A stretch of 41,815 bases of DNA. It comes from Spartobacteria bacterium. Its GTDB lineage: Bacteria > Verrucomicrobiota > Verrucomicrobiia > Chthoniobacterales > Terrimicrobiaceae. The notes beneath the pieces were generated by a model, which worked only from the letters and a program-made list of their open reading frames with translations, ran no database searches and was not told the DNA's origin. The stretch lies in NCBI GenBank assembly GCA_947499885.1, contig CANMQB010000004.1:1-41815 (forward strand), written 5' to 3'. How positions within the stretch are numbered: the first letter of the stretch is position 1; every line of letters starts with the position of its first letter. Below are positions 1 through 9,150 of the stretch, one piece after another. The position numbers and the translations under genes are program-made.

Positions 1-74
1 CGAAAAGATTCGCGGACGAGATGGGAGGTGTAGGTTTTGCCGTTTTTTCGAGATTTGGTGGCTTGAACAAACAT
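1..74 (-). mobile_element. IS1634-type transposase, N-terminal fragment cut by the window edge
   Basis: On the minus strand an ATG at 74 opens a frame that runs off the left end of the window. The roughly 24 residues visible start MFVQATKSRKNGKTY and continue with a SHLVRESFR-like segment. This resembles the start of IS1634/IS4-superfamily transposases, which typically begin MFVR/MYVQ..KS..NGKTY..LVES(F/Y)R. No catalytic DDE residue can be seen because only the first 24 codons are present, so this is an N-terminal match from memory of the family. Its position at the contig edge fits a multi-copy insertion sequence that stopped assembly. Confidence 0.6.
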
Positions 75-293
75 GTGCTACAAAAATACCTAACAAAAAC
101 ATGGTGTCAAGTATAAAAAACATAAAATTAGTAAAATTTACTTGCTACAATTATACGCACTTTTGTTGAATGGCAATGGATTACAAAAAAATTAGAGGGA
201 AGTTAGGTTAGCGATAGTTGGAGGCTACGGCTAGCAGGAGAGTGCTTATGATTAGCGCACGCTTGATTTGGAATGAAAAAAGTTGAGCATGAA
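75..293. other. AT-rich non-coding stretch beside the transposase
   Basis: Positions 75-195 are strikingly AT-rich compared with the GC-balanced genes that follow, with runs of A and two copies of TGCTACAA. This probably includes the insertion-sequence end and its promoter. No terminal inverted repeat can be fixed because the other end is missing. Positions 195-293 lie downstream of the ABC-F stop codon and show no gene or clear hairpin. Confidence 0.4.
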
Positions 294-1904
294 TCATTCT
301 GAGGTCAGCGCAAAGCGTTCGGAGCCGAGGAGTCCAGATTTTTCGAGGAAGTAGTCGTAGCCGCCGGGGTAGGAGTTTACTTGTCCAGCGTTGATGTGGA
401 GGATGCGGTTGGCGAGTTTGCGAAGAAAGTGGACGTCGTGGGAGATGAAGACCAGTGTGCCCTCGTAGGCTTCAAGCGCGAGGACGAGGGATTCCACGGT
501 GAGGATGTCGAGGTGCGTCGTGGGCTCGTCCATGAGGAGGAGGTTGGGGGGATTGACGAGAAACTTTACAAGGTTGAGTCGGGTTTTCTCTCCGCCGCTG
601 AGGACAGCTGTCTTTTTGTGGATGTCGTCACGTTTGAAGAGGAACGAACCAAGGATGCTGCGGGCTTCGTCCTCGCGGAGCGTGCCATTGGAGGCGAGGA
701 TTTCTTCAAGAATCGAAAAATTCGGGTTGAGTGTGGCCGCGCGGTGTTGGCTGAAGTAGCCGACCTTGGAATTGCTGCCGAAGGTGCATTTTCCTTTTTG
801 AAATTCTACGACGCCGGCGAGGATTTTGATGAGGGTGGACTTGCCGGAACCGTTTGGTCCTACGAGGGCGACGCGCTCGCCCCGCTCAATGATGAGGTCG
901 AGGTGTTTGTAAACGATGTGGTTGTCGTAGGCCATCTGCACGCCATCGAGGAGAGCGGCGCGCTGGCCGCCGCGTTCGGGTTGCGGAATGCGGAAGCGGA
1001 ATGGTTTCTTCGGCGGCTCAGGCCGCTCGATTTTTTCCATGCGTTCGATCTGCTTGATTTTGCTCTGGGCTTGAGCGGCTTTTGAGGAGACCGAGCGGAA
1101 GCGGTCAGCGAATTCCTGTAGAGCGGTGATTTCCTTTTGTTGGTTCTTGTAGGCTGCTGCTTGGATTTCGTAGTTGCGCTCGCGTTGTTCCATCGCGGCG
1201 GAGTAGTTGCCCTTGTAGTGAATGAGCTTGGGATTTGCGATTTCGTAAACGCCGTCGATCAGGGCATCCATAAACTCGAGATCGTGCGAGATGAGCAGTA
1301 ATGCGCTGGAACAGGTCTTTAAATACTGCTGCAGCCAAAGCAAGGAGAGGAGGTCGAGGTGGTTGGTCGGTTCATCGAGGAGTAGAAGATCGGGCTCCAT
1401 CACGAGCAGGCGGGCTAGGTGGGCGCGCATCACCCATCCTCCACTCAGCTCGCGTGCGGGGCGGCTCCAATCAAATTCTCGGTAGCCAAGGCCGGTGAGC
1501 ATTTTCTTGGCTTTGGCGTCCACATGTGGGCTGCTGAGTGTCTCGTGTTTCGCATGGGCCTCGAGGTATTCCGCTCCCTCCACATCGCCTGCGGCTTCGA
1601 GGATGGCGAGCTGTTTTTCGAGGGCCTGAAGCTCTCCGGCACGTCCACAGGCGATGTCGAGTGCCGTCTCAGAATGAACGGCTTCGGCTTCCTGAGGCAG
1701 GTAGCCGACGGTTGTCCACTCGTCCCGTTGCACAGTGCCTGCATCGGGTTCGTCTTTTTTCAGGATGAGGGAAAAGAGAGTGGACTTGCCGGCACCATTG
1801 GGACCTACCAATGCGATGCGTTCACCGTAATTAACCTGCATGTCGGCTTCCTCAAAAAGGAGGCGTCCACCGTGGGATTTTTTCAGATTGCGGATAGTAA
1901 GCAT
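294..1904 (-). CDS. ABC-F family ATP-binding protein (translation-associated)
   Basis: This 536-residue protein has two ABC ATPase domains and no membrane segment, as expected of the soluble ABC-F family that acts on the ribosome. Domain 1 has Walker A GPNGAGKST at residues 34-42, signature LSGGW at 153-157 and Walker B LLLLDEPTNHLD at 173-184. Domain 2 has GPNGSGKST at about 349-357, LSGGEK at 435-440 and LLLMDEPTTHLD at 455-466. A charged linker of roughly 100 residues between the domains matches the P-site tRNA interaction motif region. Length and layout fit Uup/YheS/YbiT-type members; the exact subfamily and any antibiotic-resistance role cannot be decided. The gene lies 132 bp downstream of ftsH on the same strand and may be transcribed with it. 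Confidence 0.9.
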   Translation of the reverse strand: MLTIRNLKKSHGGRLLFEEADMQVNYGERIALVGPNGAGKSTLFSLILKKDEPDAGTVQRDEWTTVGYLPQEAEAVHSETALDIACGRAGELQALEKQLAILEAAGDVEGAEYLEAHAKHETLSSPHVDAKAKKMLTGLGYREFDWSRPARELSGGWVMRAHLARLLVMEPDLLLLDEPTNHLDLLSLLWLQQYLKTCSSALLLISHDLEFMDALIDGVYEIANPKLIHYKGNYSAAMEQRERNYEIQAAAYKNQQKEITALQEFADRFRSVSSKAAQAQSKIKQIERMEKIERPEPPKKPFRFRIPQPERGGQRAALLDGVQMAYDNHIVYKHLDLIIERGERVALVGPNGSGKSTLIKILAGVVEFQKGKCTFGSNSKVGYFSQHRAATLNPNFSILEEILASNGTLREDEARSILGSFLFKRDDIHKKTAVLSGGEKTRLNLVKFLVNPPNLLLMDEPTTHLDILTVESLVLALEAYEGTLVFISHDVHFLRKLANRILHINAGQVNSYPGGYDYFLEKSGLLGSERFALTSE

Positions 1905-2036
1905 GTCAGCAGGACTTCAGTTCAAAAATTGGCACCCCATAGAAATGACACGCCACGAGGGATCTGACAATCCGCAGATGCTAGAGGCCCTTGCCTGTGG
2001 TCGTTAAGACCGAAGGTGAGTGGTATCGGCTTGTGC

Positions 2037-4085
2037 CTACGCAGGGGCTGCGGCAGGGAGGCCTCCGGATGGAAACTCTGGTTTGATTGGTGACTGAGGC
2101 TCGTGGGCCGAGTCTGAAGGAGGCGGAGGCAGAGGTGGTGGCGCGACCTCGATGACCGGAGGATTTTGGATGTTCCCATGCTCGAGGATTTCTTTAACGT
2201 GCGAAGCGTCCAGCGTCTCGTATTCGAGCAGGGCCTTGGCGAGTGTCTCGACTGCTTGTCGGCGTTGTTCAAGCAGGACACGGGCGCGTTCGTAGGCTTC
2301 GTCAATGATACGCTTCACCTCGGTGTCGATCTGTTGGGCCGTGTGTTCGCTGTATTCGCGGGGACGGGAAATATCACGTGCTAGGAAGACGTGCTCGCCG
2401 CCCTCGGCGAAGCTGATCATGCCCAGCGAGCTCATACCCCATTCGCAAACCATTTTGCGGGCTAGGCTGGTGGCTTGTCGGATATCGCCTGAGGCTCCAT
2501 TCGAGATATCTTTTGTGAACATCTCCTCGGCGATCCGGCCGCCCATGGTCACGGCGAGGAGGTCAAGGGCCTCTTTTTGCTGGGTAGAGTACTTGTCGCC
2601 TTCGGGGAGATACATTGTCGCTCCCAGATACGGGCCGCGCGGGATGATCGTGACTTTATGCAACGGGCTGGTGTGTTCGAGGAGAACATTGAGAATCGCA
2701 TGTCCGGCCTCGTGCCAAGCGGTAGAGATTTTTTCCCGTTCGCTCATGGCCATGCTGCGGCGTTCTTTGCCCCAGCGCACTTTGTCTCTTGCTTCCTCCA
2801 GTTCCCGCATGCCAACGGCTTTCATTCCTTTTCTAGCTGCGAGGAGAGCAGCTTCGTTGAGGACGTTGGCCAGTTCCGCACCGGAGTAACCTGGTGTGCC
2901 ACGTGCGAGAACGGCGAGGTTCACGCCCTCGGCAATTTTTACTTTTTTAGCGTGGACTTTAAGGATTTCCTCACGTCCTTTCACGTCTGGAAGAGAAACG
3001 GTGACTTGGCGGTCAAAGCGGCCTGGACGCAGGAGGGCAGGGTCGAGGACGTCTGGGCGGTTTGTGGCTGCGATGATGATGACGCCTTCTTGAGTGTCGA
3101 AGCCGTCCATCTCGACGAGGAGTTGGTTGAGAGTTTGCTCCCGTTCGTCGTGTCCGCCGCCCATACCGTGTCCGCGGTGGCGACCCACGGCGTCGATTTC
3201 ATCAATGAACATGAGGCATGGAGCAGATTTTTTCCCTTGTTCAAACATATCACGAACGCGGGAGGCCCCCACGCCAACGAACATTTCCACGAAGTCTGAG
3301 CCGCTGATCGAGAAGAACGGCACGTCTGCTTCACCCGCAATGGCGCGGGCGAGGAGGGTTTTGCCGGTTCCCGGCGATCCGACCATGAGAATCCCCTTGG
3401 GAATTCGGCCTCCCAGTTTTTGAAACCTTTTCGGATCCTTCAAAAATTCCACGAGTTCTTGGACTTCGTCCTTTGCCTCTTCGACGCCTGCGACGTCTTT
3501 AAATGTGATGCGGTTTTTATCCTTCGAGAGCATGCGGGCTTTCGACTTGCCAAAGTTCAATGCGCCTTTGCCGGCCATTTTGATTTGTGAGCGGAAGAAG
3601 AAATAGAGGATCACCAAGAAAAACACGATCGGGAGGAAGCTGACGATGGCCGAGGCCAACAGATCAGACTTAGGCGAGATCGCCGGAGTGATGCCTGCCT
3701 CGCTGAGAACTTGCTCGATTTCTGAGCCATTGAACTGCGTGAAGATTGGCGTGTGGAAGGAGATGGGAATCTCTTCACCTGTGGTTGGCGAGGGGAGCTT
3801 GAATTTGCCTTCGAAATACTGCGTGTTGCGGCCCTCCTCCACCACAAGCTGGAGTGGCGACTCGGGGGTCACAACGAGTTTGCCCTGTTTCACCAATTGG
3901 ATGAAGCGCGGGTATTGGATTTGCTGGATTTGAGCAAAATTATTTCCCCGGAAGAGAAAGGCTCCTCCGATAAGAGCGAACGCGATGGCGAAGAGCACGA
4001 GTCCGCGCCAGTTGAGTTGTGGGTCTTGACCTCCGCCCTGCCGCTGGCGGTTGTCGTTCGATGGCTTCTGGTTTTCGTCTGACAT
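2037..4085 (-). CDS. ftsH: ATP-dependent zinc metalloprotease FtsH
   Basis: This 682-residue membrane-anchored AAA+ protease degrades unfolded or regulatory membrane and cytosolic proteins. Two transmembrane segments are visible at about residues 26-45 and 143-164, with a periplasmic domain between them. The AAA module has Walker A GSPGTGKT at 236-243, the pore loop (around [13 protein letters not shown]), Walker [10 protein letters not shown] and a second region of homology ending LLRPGRFDR. The zinc site HEAGH is at 458-462. The C-terminal tail is proline-rich ([10 protein letters not shown]), longer and more disordered than in E. coli FtsH. The start is about 35 bp from the divergent DUF2334 gene, so promoters for the two genes must be compact or overlapping. 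All key residues are intact. Confidence 0.97.
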   Translation of the reverse strand: MSDENQKPSNDNRQRQGGGQDPQLNWRGLVLFAIAFALIGGAFLFRGNNFAQIQQIQYPRFIQLVKQGKLVVTPESPLQLVVEEGRNTQYFEGKFKLPSPTTGEEIPISFHTPIFTQFNGSEIEQVLSEAGITPAISPKSDLLASAIVSFLPIVFFLVILYFFFRSQIKMAGKGALNFGKSKARMLSKDKNRITFKDVAGVEEAKDEVQELVEFLKDPKRFQKLGGRIPKGILMVGSPGTGKTLLARAIAGEADVPFFSISGSDFVEMFVGVGASRVRDMFEQGKKSAPCLMFIDEIDAVGRHRGHGMGGGHDEREQTLNQLLVEMDGFDTQEGVIIIAATNRPDVLDPALLRPGRFDRQVTVSLPDVKGREEILKVHAKKVKIAEGVNLAVLARGTPGYSGAELANVLNEAALLAARKGMKAVGMRELEEARDKVRWGKERRSMAMSEREKISTAWHEAGHAILNVLLEHTSPLHKVTIIPRGPYLGATMYLPEGDKYSTQQKEALDLLAVTMGGRIAEEMFTKDISNGASGDIRQATSLARKMVCEWGMSSLGMISFAEGGEHVFLARDISRPREYSEHTAQQIDTEVKRIIDEAYERARVLLEQRRQAVETLAKALLEYETLDASHVKEILEHGNIQNPPVIEVAPPPLPPPPSDSAHEPQSPIKPEFPSGGLPAAAPA

Positions 4086-4120
4086 TGCCCTAAGCTTCGC
4101 GCAAGATACGGACTTGGCAA

Positions 4121-4885
4121 ATGCAAAAAGTAATGACTAACCGCGCTTTGGTAGTGTCCATTCATGATGTGAGTCCTTTGACCATGAGGCAGACCGATAG
4201 GATTCTTGATGATCTAAAGGCTCTTGGCTGCGTGCCGATATCCCTGCTCGTTATTCCGGATCACCACAAGCGAGGTAGGATTTCGAATGACGATGCGTTC
4301 GTTGAATGGCTCCAGAAGAGGGTTGCTGAGAGTCATGAGGCTGTTCTGCATGGCTACTACCACTTGCGGGAGCGTAGAGCTGGAGATGGCTTTTTTAAGA
4401 AGCTCGTGACGCAATCCTACACAGCAGGGGAAGGTGAGTTTTTTGATTTGACTGAAAGCGAGACGTCGCGCCGCCTCGCGATGGGGCGCGCGGAATTTTC
4501 TGCATGCGGGCTTTCCTCGAGTGGTTTTATTGCGCCCGCATGGTTGCTCGGAAGCGATGCGGAAGTGGCAGTGCGAGGCGCTGGCTTTGAATACACAACT
4601 CGCATTTCGACGGTGAGCGATTTCCCCTCGGGGTCGGTTTACATGGCAAGGAGCTTGGTTTGGAGTGTTCGATCCGGTTGGCGGCGTGTCTGCAGTCTGG
4701 CTTGGAATGCCCTTCTTTCAAGGGCGCTGGAAAAGTCACCGCTTTTGCGTATCGGGATTCATCCTCCGGACTGGAACTACGACTCGATCCGGAGTCAGAT
4801 TCTGCAGCTCGTTGTCACCGCGCTTGCGGGGCGACGCGCAATGACCTATCAGCAATGGCTCGCAAGCAAGCGAGGCCAAAAATGA
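4121..4885 (+). CDS. DUF2334 polysaccharide-deacetylase-like protein
   Basis: This is a 254-residue protein of the DUF2334 / polysaccharide deacetylase superfamily, with a (beta/alpha) barrel fold expected. The N-terminal SIHDVSP element carries the His-Asp pair of such metal-dependent deacetylases, and HGYYHLR matches the second metal-ligand motif. The C-terminal [10 protein letters not shown] supplies a further conserved His. No signal peptide is present, so it probably acts in the cytoplasm. A second in-frame ATG at 4133 gives a start ([15 protein letters not shown]) closer to family norms. The stop codon overlaps the ATG of the next gene (ATGA at 4882-4885), so the two are translationally coupled. 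Together they suggest synthesis or modification of a glycan or glycolipid; the substrate is unknown. Confidence 0.8.
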   Translation: MQKVMTNRALVVSIHDVSPLTMRQTDRILDDLKALGCVPISLLVIPDHHKRGRISNDDAFVEWLQKRVAESHEAVLHGYYHLRERRAGDGFFKKLVTQSYTAGEGEFFDLTESETSRRLAMGRAEFSACGLSSSGFIAPAWLLGSDAEVAVRGAGFEYTTRISTVSDFPSGSVYMARSLVWSVRSGWRRVCSLAWNALLSRALEKSPLLRIGIHPPDWNYDSIRSQILQLVVTALAGRRAMTYQQWLASKRGQK

Positions 4886-7293
4886 GTCGATTCACAACAC
4901 GCGCCGATCTGCATATCCACAGCCGCCACAGCGCACGGGCGGCAGACTGGGTTTTGCGCCGTCTGGACTTCCCCGCCAGCGCATCCGATCCATTCGACCT
5001 CTACAGCAAATTGCGATCCGCCGGGATGCGGTTTGTGACGCTCACGGATCAAAATACCATCGATGGTTGTTTGGAAATCGCGCATCTTCCGGACGTGATC
5101 ATCGGCGAGGAGGTCTCCACGGTTTTTCCCGAAGACGATTGTCGCGTGCATCTTCTCGTCTGGGGAATCAATGAAAAACAGCACTGTGAGATTCAGCAAG
5201 CAAGGGAGAGCGTTTACGACCTCCAGAAGTATCTGTTTGCAGAAAATATCGCTCACTCCGTAGCCCACCCTTTTCAAAGCCTGAATGGAAAGCTGACCGA
5301 CCTGCACCTGCAAAAGATTGCTCTGCTTTTCCGGCATTTTGAAGGGATTAATGGTCGGTGTTGTGCGTTGTTGAGTGACACGGCTCGCGCTGTACTGGGA
5401 GATCTCACGCCGCGTCGGATTGAGATATTCAATGCACGCACCGGTATTGACCCGACCCATTCGGAGCCATGGAAAAAAGTCTTCACCGGCGGGTCCGATG
5501 ACCAGGGTGGGACGGGTCCGGCATCCGCTTTCACTCAGACTCCAGCTTGCGCCGATGCGCGGGGTTTCTTGGAAAACATTCGTTCAGGTCGCTGTGAAGC
5601 CGTTGGTCAATCAGGCACTCCGCTCGCGATGGCTCATGGCACTTACAGCACAGCGATCGAGTATGCGAAGGTTCGCTTGCCATTGAAGCCCGGGGATCCG
5701 GCATCCGCTTTAGTTGAAAAAATCACCTCCCGATTCATGGAGGGGCGCGATCCCACTGAATTTTCGCTCTTGGACAAGTTTGGCTTCCTCACTCAGGGGA
5801 TACTGACGGGAAAACTCTTCGAAATTGCAAAGTCGGGGAGCATGTCGCTTTGGAAGCAACTTTCCGAAGCGCTCAACCAACGCGATCTCAAGGCGGCTAT
5901 GGCTCGGGACACAGCTGGGGTTGTCGAGGCTGAGAGGCGCGCATTTCTGATGGCCAATCTTATTGCAAACAAGATCGGCTACCGTCTCGTTACGGAGTTC
6001 ATTCAACAGATTTCCAAAGGGAAATTTCTTGAGAGCATTCAGACGATTATTCCCTTGGCGCCCGTTGTTGCTCTTCTGAGCCCGTACATTCACGCTTTTC
6101 GCCTTCCCAAGCGGGAGTGGCTGCGCCAAGTCGCACTACCGGTTTCGGGATCTGTTCCAGCATTTCTCAAGAACAACAAGCGCGCTTGGTTCACTGACAC
6201 GCTGGAGGATGTGAATGGTGTGGCCACCACGATCCGCAAGATGACCGCTGCCGGAGTCGCCACAGGCCACGATGTGACCATCATGACCTGTCGATCGGAG
6301 ATTGCAGACCATGGTGTGCCACTGAAAAACTTTGAGCCCATCGGCGAATTTGAGCTGCCTGAATACGAATTGCAGCGTCTGAGTTTCCCCCCGGTGCTCC
6401 AAATTTTCGACCACCTGCAGCGCGAAGGTTTTTCCGAGTTGATCATTAGCACGCCTGGTCCTACCGGCTTGTGTGCTCTTGCTGCCGCAAAAATGCTGGG
6501 CCTGCGAGCCGTCGGCATTTACCACACGGACTTTCCGCAGTACGTCCGCATTCTTACGGACGATTCGTTCATGGAAACACTCACGTGGAATTACATGCAC
6601 TGGTTCTACAGCCAGCTCGATGTGCTTTATGTGAACTCCGAGGACTATCGCAAATGTTGGATCGAACGAGGTATTCCTCGAGATCGTCTCCGCATCTTGC
6701 CGCGTGGTCTCGACACACATCTCTTCCATCCCGACAAGCGAGACCGAGGCTTTTGGGAATCGCGCGGTCTTCGCAAGGGTGAGCTTGCCATGCTCTTTGT
6801 TGGCAGGGTTTCGAAGGAAAAAAATCTTGATCTCCTTGTGGCTGCGACGCGGCGTTTGGCGGAATCGAAAACGCCCGTGCGTCCAATCATCGTTGGGGAT
6901 GGGCCTTACCTTGCCGAGATGAAGAGGCTCTTAAGCGATGCAATCTTCACAGGCTACTTAGGCGGGGAGAGCTTGGCCATCGCTTATGCCTCCGCCGACT
7001 TTTTTGTTTTTCCAAGTACGACCGATACTTTCGGAAACGTGATTCTTGAAGCCCAGGCGAGTGGAATTCCTGTGATCGTTTCAGATATCGGAGGCCCTCG
7101 TGATCTCGTCGAGCAAGGCGTGGAGGGCTACATTACCAAGGGCCAAGACGCCGCCGACCTAGCGGAGGCGATCCGGAAACTGGCGGGAGATGCCGTGTCG
7201 AGGAAACGCATGGGTGAGGCTGGCAGAGTGCGCGTGGAAACTCGCGATTGGGCTGAGGCATTCAGCAGGTTCTGGAACGAATCACCGGAGTAA
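4882..7293 (+). CDS. PHP-domain / family 4 glycosyltransferase fusion
   Basis: This 803-residue two-domain protein was started at the ATG overlapping the DUF2334 stop; an in-frame ORF extends 74 codons further upstream but lies entirely inside that gene. The N-terminal half is a PHP metallophosphoesterase-like domain: RADLHIHSRHS (Asp9, His11, His13), VTLTDQNT, VAHPFQS and TGGSDDQGG carry typical PHP metal ligands. The C-terminal half from about residue 430 is GT-B family 4: GIYHTDFPQYV near the acceptor domain, LPRGLDTHLFHP, FVGRVSKEKN and the donor-site stretch FPSTTDTFGNVILEAQASG. It probably transfers a hexose or mannose-like sugar to a lipid or glycan, and the PHP domain may hydrolyse a phosphate ester. 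Activity of both halves is inferred. Confidence 0.85.
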   Translation: MSRFTTRADLHIHSRHSARAADWVLRRLDFPASASDPFDLYSKLRSAGMRFVTLTDQNTIDGCLEIAHLPDVIIGEEVSTVFPEDDCRVHLLVWGINEKQHCEIQQARESVYDLQKYLFAENIAHSVAHPFQSLNGKLTDLHLQKIALLFRHFEGINGRCCALLSDTARAVLGDLTPRRIEIFNARTGIDPTHSEPWKKVFTGGSDDQGGTGPASAFTQTPACADARGFLENIRSGRCEAVGQSGTPLAMAHGTYSTAIEYAKVRLPLKPGDPASALVEKITSRFMEGRDPTEFSLLDKFGFLTQGILTGKLFEIAKSGSMSLWKQLSEALNQRDLKAAMARDTAGVVEAERRAFLMANLIANKIGYRLVTEFIQQISKGKFLESIQTIIPLAPVVALLSPYIHAFRLPKREWLRQVALPVSGSVPAFLKNNKRAWFTDTLEDVNGVATTIRKMTAAGVATGHDVTIMTCRSEIADHGVPLKNFEPIGEFELPEYELQRLSFPPVLQIFDHLQREGFSELIISTPGPTGLCALAAAKMLGLRAVGIYHTDFPQYVRILTDDSFMETLTWNYMHWFYSQLDVLYVNSEDYRKCWIERGIPRDRLRILPRGLDTHLFHPDKRDRGFWESRGLRKGELAMLFVGRVSKEKNLDLLVAATRRLAESKTPVRPIIVGDGPYLAEMKRLLSDAIFTGYLGGESLAIAYASADFFVFPSTTDTFGNVILEAQASGIPVIVSDIGGPRDLVEQGVEGYITKGQDAADLAEAIRKLAGDAVSRKRMGEAGRVRVETRDWAEAFSRFWNESPE

Positions 7294-7308
7294 AAACACG
7301 GCTGAGAG

Positions 7309-8121
7309 TCAGGAAAATTTGACGAATTCGCGGAGAAATTGTCCCCACAGAAAAAACATTCCACGCACCGAGTAGCGGATCATCTCGTTTTGGTCGCGGA
7401 CAAGGATTCCCTTGGCGATGTTATGCTCCATTTGGTTAAGAAGTTCCCTCTCGATTTCGGAGCGAAGATTTTCAGACTCCAGCACTACAAGATCTGTGCG
7501 GGCTTGGGTATTCAGGAAACACTCATGGGACGAGGCCAATTCCTCAATGTCCAAATTCTCATCAACCTTGTTTATGAGCATCTGAGGGGCGAATTGCATG
7601 CCGTAGGAGTAAGGGTAGTTCCATGTCATGAAAACGCGTCCATCGGCCGTGCGGGAGGTGAAGGTCACATAAAAAAAAGAGAAGTGATCCTGCTCGAGCA
7701 GGCAAATCGAACCCATCACTCTTTTTTCGGCATTGTAGAAAAGGCGGTAAAAATGCCGCGTGTCATCATGGCTCCAGTCAACGTCCTCGGCGTACTCAAA
7801 CCCGATGCATTCGATTTCGTCGGAGAGTGAGGAAAAAGCTGGAAACTTACTCGATGGGGGAGGGGGGCAATTTTCTAGTGAGCGATGCAGAGGCATACGG
7901 AGACGGCGTACGCGCGTCAGAATTTCTAGCCATGGAAGGAGGAACCAACTGGATGCAAAGAGAATTCCAACCAAATAGCTGCCCCCTAGGAGCCAGCCTG
8001 CTAAGAACGACGTTGCGATAAAACCAAGCGTTCCAATTCGGAAAAGAGCCTGATTTTGATAGCTGCGAAGGGCGAGCGAGATAACGGCAAGCGCCGCAAC
8101 AAGGCACAAGTTGGTAATCAC
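7309..8121 (-). CDS. Membrane-anchored protein of unknown function
   Basis: This 270-residue protein is not recognised. It has two or three hydrophobic segments in the first 70 residues (about 3-17, 28-45 and 49-65), and then a soluble domain of about 190 residues. That domain contains acidic and aromatic stretches such as FEYAEDVDWSHDDTRHFYR and no known catalytic motif. The start is a GTG at 8121 that overlaps the glutaredoxin stop (GTGA), so the gene is translationally coupled to it and probably in an msrA-grx operon. It faces the glycosyltransferase gene, whose stop is only 15 bp away. An envelope protein linked to redox repair is possible from context only. Confidence 0.6.
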   Translation of the reverse strand: MITNLCLVAALAVISLALRSYQNQALFRIGTLGFIATSFLAGWLLGGSYLVGILFASSWFLLPWLEILTRVRRLRMPLHRSLENCPPPPSSKFPAFSSLSDEIECIGFEYAEDVDWSHDDTRHFYRLFYNAEKRVMGSICLLEQDHFSFFYVTFTSRTADGRVFMTWNYPYSYGMQFAPQMLINKVDENLDIEELASSHECFLNTQARTDLVVLESENLRSEIERELLNQMEHNIAKGILVRDQNEMIRYSVRGMFFLWGQFLREFVKFS

Positions 8122-8357
8122 CGAGACTCCCTCGCTTTCAGAAAACGCTCGAGTTGCTCAACATCGAAGTCCGCCAGCACTTCGCCATCCGGCATCTCCA
8201 GAGTGGGAGCCTTTGTTTGCCCGGAAATCGTTCGCATGCGGTCAAAGGCTTGGCTGTCGGCCGATACATTCCGCACCGTATGGGCGAGGCCTTGGGTCCT
8301 GAGCCAAGTCAGGGCATCGCTGCACCAAAAACAACCGGTTTTCACGTATACGATCAT
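8118..8357 (-). CDS. Glutaredoxin family protein
   Basis: This small thioredoxin-fold protein of 79 residues begins MIVYVKTGCFWCSDAL, giving a CFWC redox pair at Cys9 and Cys12. A cis-proline motif follows later (TKAPTLEM) and then an acidic LADFD segment. These are the hallmarks of glutaredoxin/NrdH-like proteins. A start at 8393 would add 12 residues before the first beta strand that do not fit the family, so the ATG at 8357 was chosen. The usual CPYC or CPFC centre is replaced by CFWC. It sits 69 bp after msrA on the same strand, and reduction of MsrA or another oxidised thiol protein is a reasonable guess. Confidence 0.8.
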   Translation of the reverse strand: MIVYVKTGCFWCSDALTWLRTQGLAHTVRNVSADSQAFDRMRTISGQTKAPTLEMPDGEVLADFDVEQLERFLKARESR

Positions 8358-8426
8358 AATAAAATCCCTGCTGGAGCAGAAGAACCGCAGCACTTTCTCG
8401 ACATCACCGATCGCGTCAAGACGTAA

Positions 8427-9008
8427 TCACTCGCCAGACTTGCTTTTTAATTTCTCCAGCTTTGGCGCAATGACCGATTGGACATATGGGTGGTTCGGAT
8501 TTCTTGCCGTAAAATCTTGGTGGTAGCTCTCGGCAGGAAAAAATTCTGTCGTGTCAATGATCTCGGTTACGATCGGATCACGGAAACGAGCCTGCGCCGA
8601 TGTCTTAGCAGTTTCGGCTGCGACGCGTTGGGCGGGACTTTGCGCAATAATGATCGAGCGATATTGGGTGCCTCGGTCGGCTCCCTGCCGGTTGAGGGTG
8701 GTTGGGTCATGCGCATCCCAGAAAAGGTCGATGATCTTTTCATAGGAAATGACAGAGGGATCGAAGGCGATTTTTACGACTTCGGCGTGACCTGTCTGTC
8801 CGGTACAGACCTCCTCGTATGTCGGGTTTGGATTCGCGCCGGCGGCGTAGCCGCTCACAACTGATTTAATGCCTGGTTTGCCTTGGTACACAGCCTCGAC
8901 GCACCAGAAGCAACCCCCGCCTAAGACTGCAAAATCTTCATTCATAGTCTCAGCAAAGCACATTGAGGACCCTAGGGCGAGGATCGTGAGTAAAAGAAAA
9001 TGTCTCAT
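8427..9008 (-). CDS. msrA: Peptide-methionine (S)-S-oxide reductase MsrA, exported
   Basis: MsrA repairs methionine-S-sulfoxide in proteins. The 193-residue protein has the family motif GGGCFWC with catalytic Cys at about residue 33. It also has the conserved stretches CTGQTGHAEVV, LFWDAHDPTT, GADRGTQYRS and the C-terminal YHQDFTARNP. The start at 9008 gives a hydrophobic leader (MRHFLLLTILALGSSMCFA) that looks like a Sec signal peptide, so the enzyme is probably periplasmic. The longer frame starting at 9098 would bury this leader internally. The terminus carries a KLKSKSGE tail. It is divergent from the BaiN-like gene across 142 bp. Confidence 0.93.
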   Translation of the reverse strand: MRHFLLLTILALGSSMCFAETMNEDFAVLGGGCFWCVEAVYQGKPGIKSVVSGYAAGANPNPTYEEVCTGQTGHAEVVKIAFDPSVISYEKIIDLFWDAHDPTTLNRQGADRGTQYRSIIIAQSPAQRVAAETAKTSAQARFRDPIVTEIIDTTEFFPAESYHQDFTARNPNHPYVQSVIAPKLEKLKSKSGE

Positions 9009-9150
9009 GAGTTTGAGCCCCCCAAGATATCGCGGAAATTTTGACTGAGTCGCATAACAAACAAGTAACTCCGAATTCGTCGTGCGCAAACCCTGCAAGT
9101 GATGACAGGTTCTGCTTTGCGTTCCCTGTTTTCTATGAGGTTAATGTTGT

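Noticed and set aside
381-1085. 234-codon open frame on the plus strand
   Set aside because: It lies fully opposite the ABC-F gene, whose motifs are unmistakable; the frame is a by-product of codon bias.
2577-3299. 240-codon plus-strand frame
   Set aside because: It is antisense to the ftsH AAA domain and shows no protein motif.
4660-4881. N-terminal extension of the PHP-glycosyltransferase
   Set aside because: It lies wholly inside the DUF2334 gene; the ATG at 4882 gives a standard 4-bp coupling and a typical PHP start.
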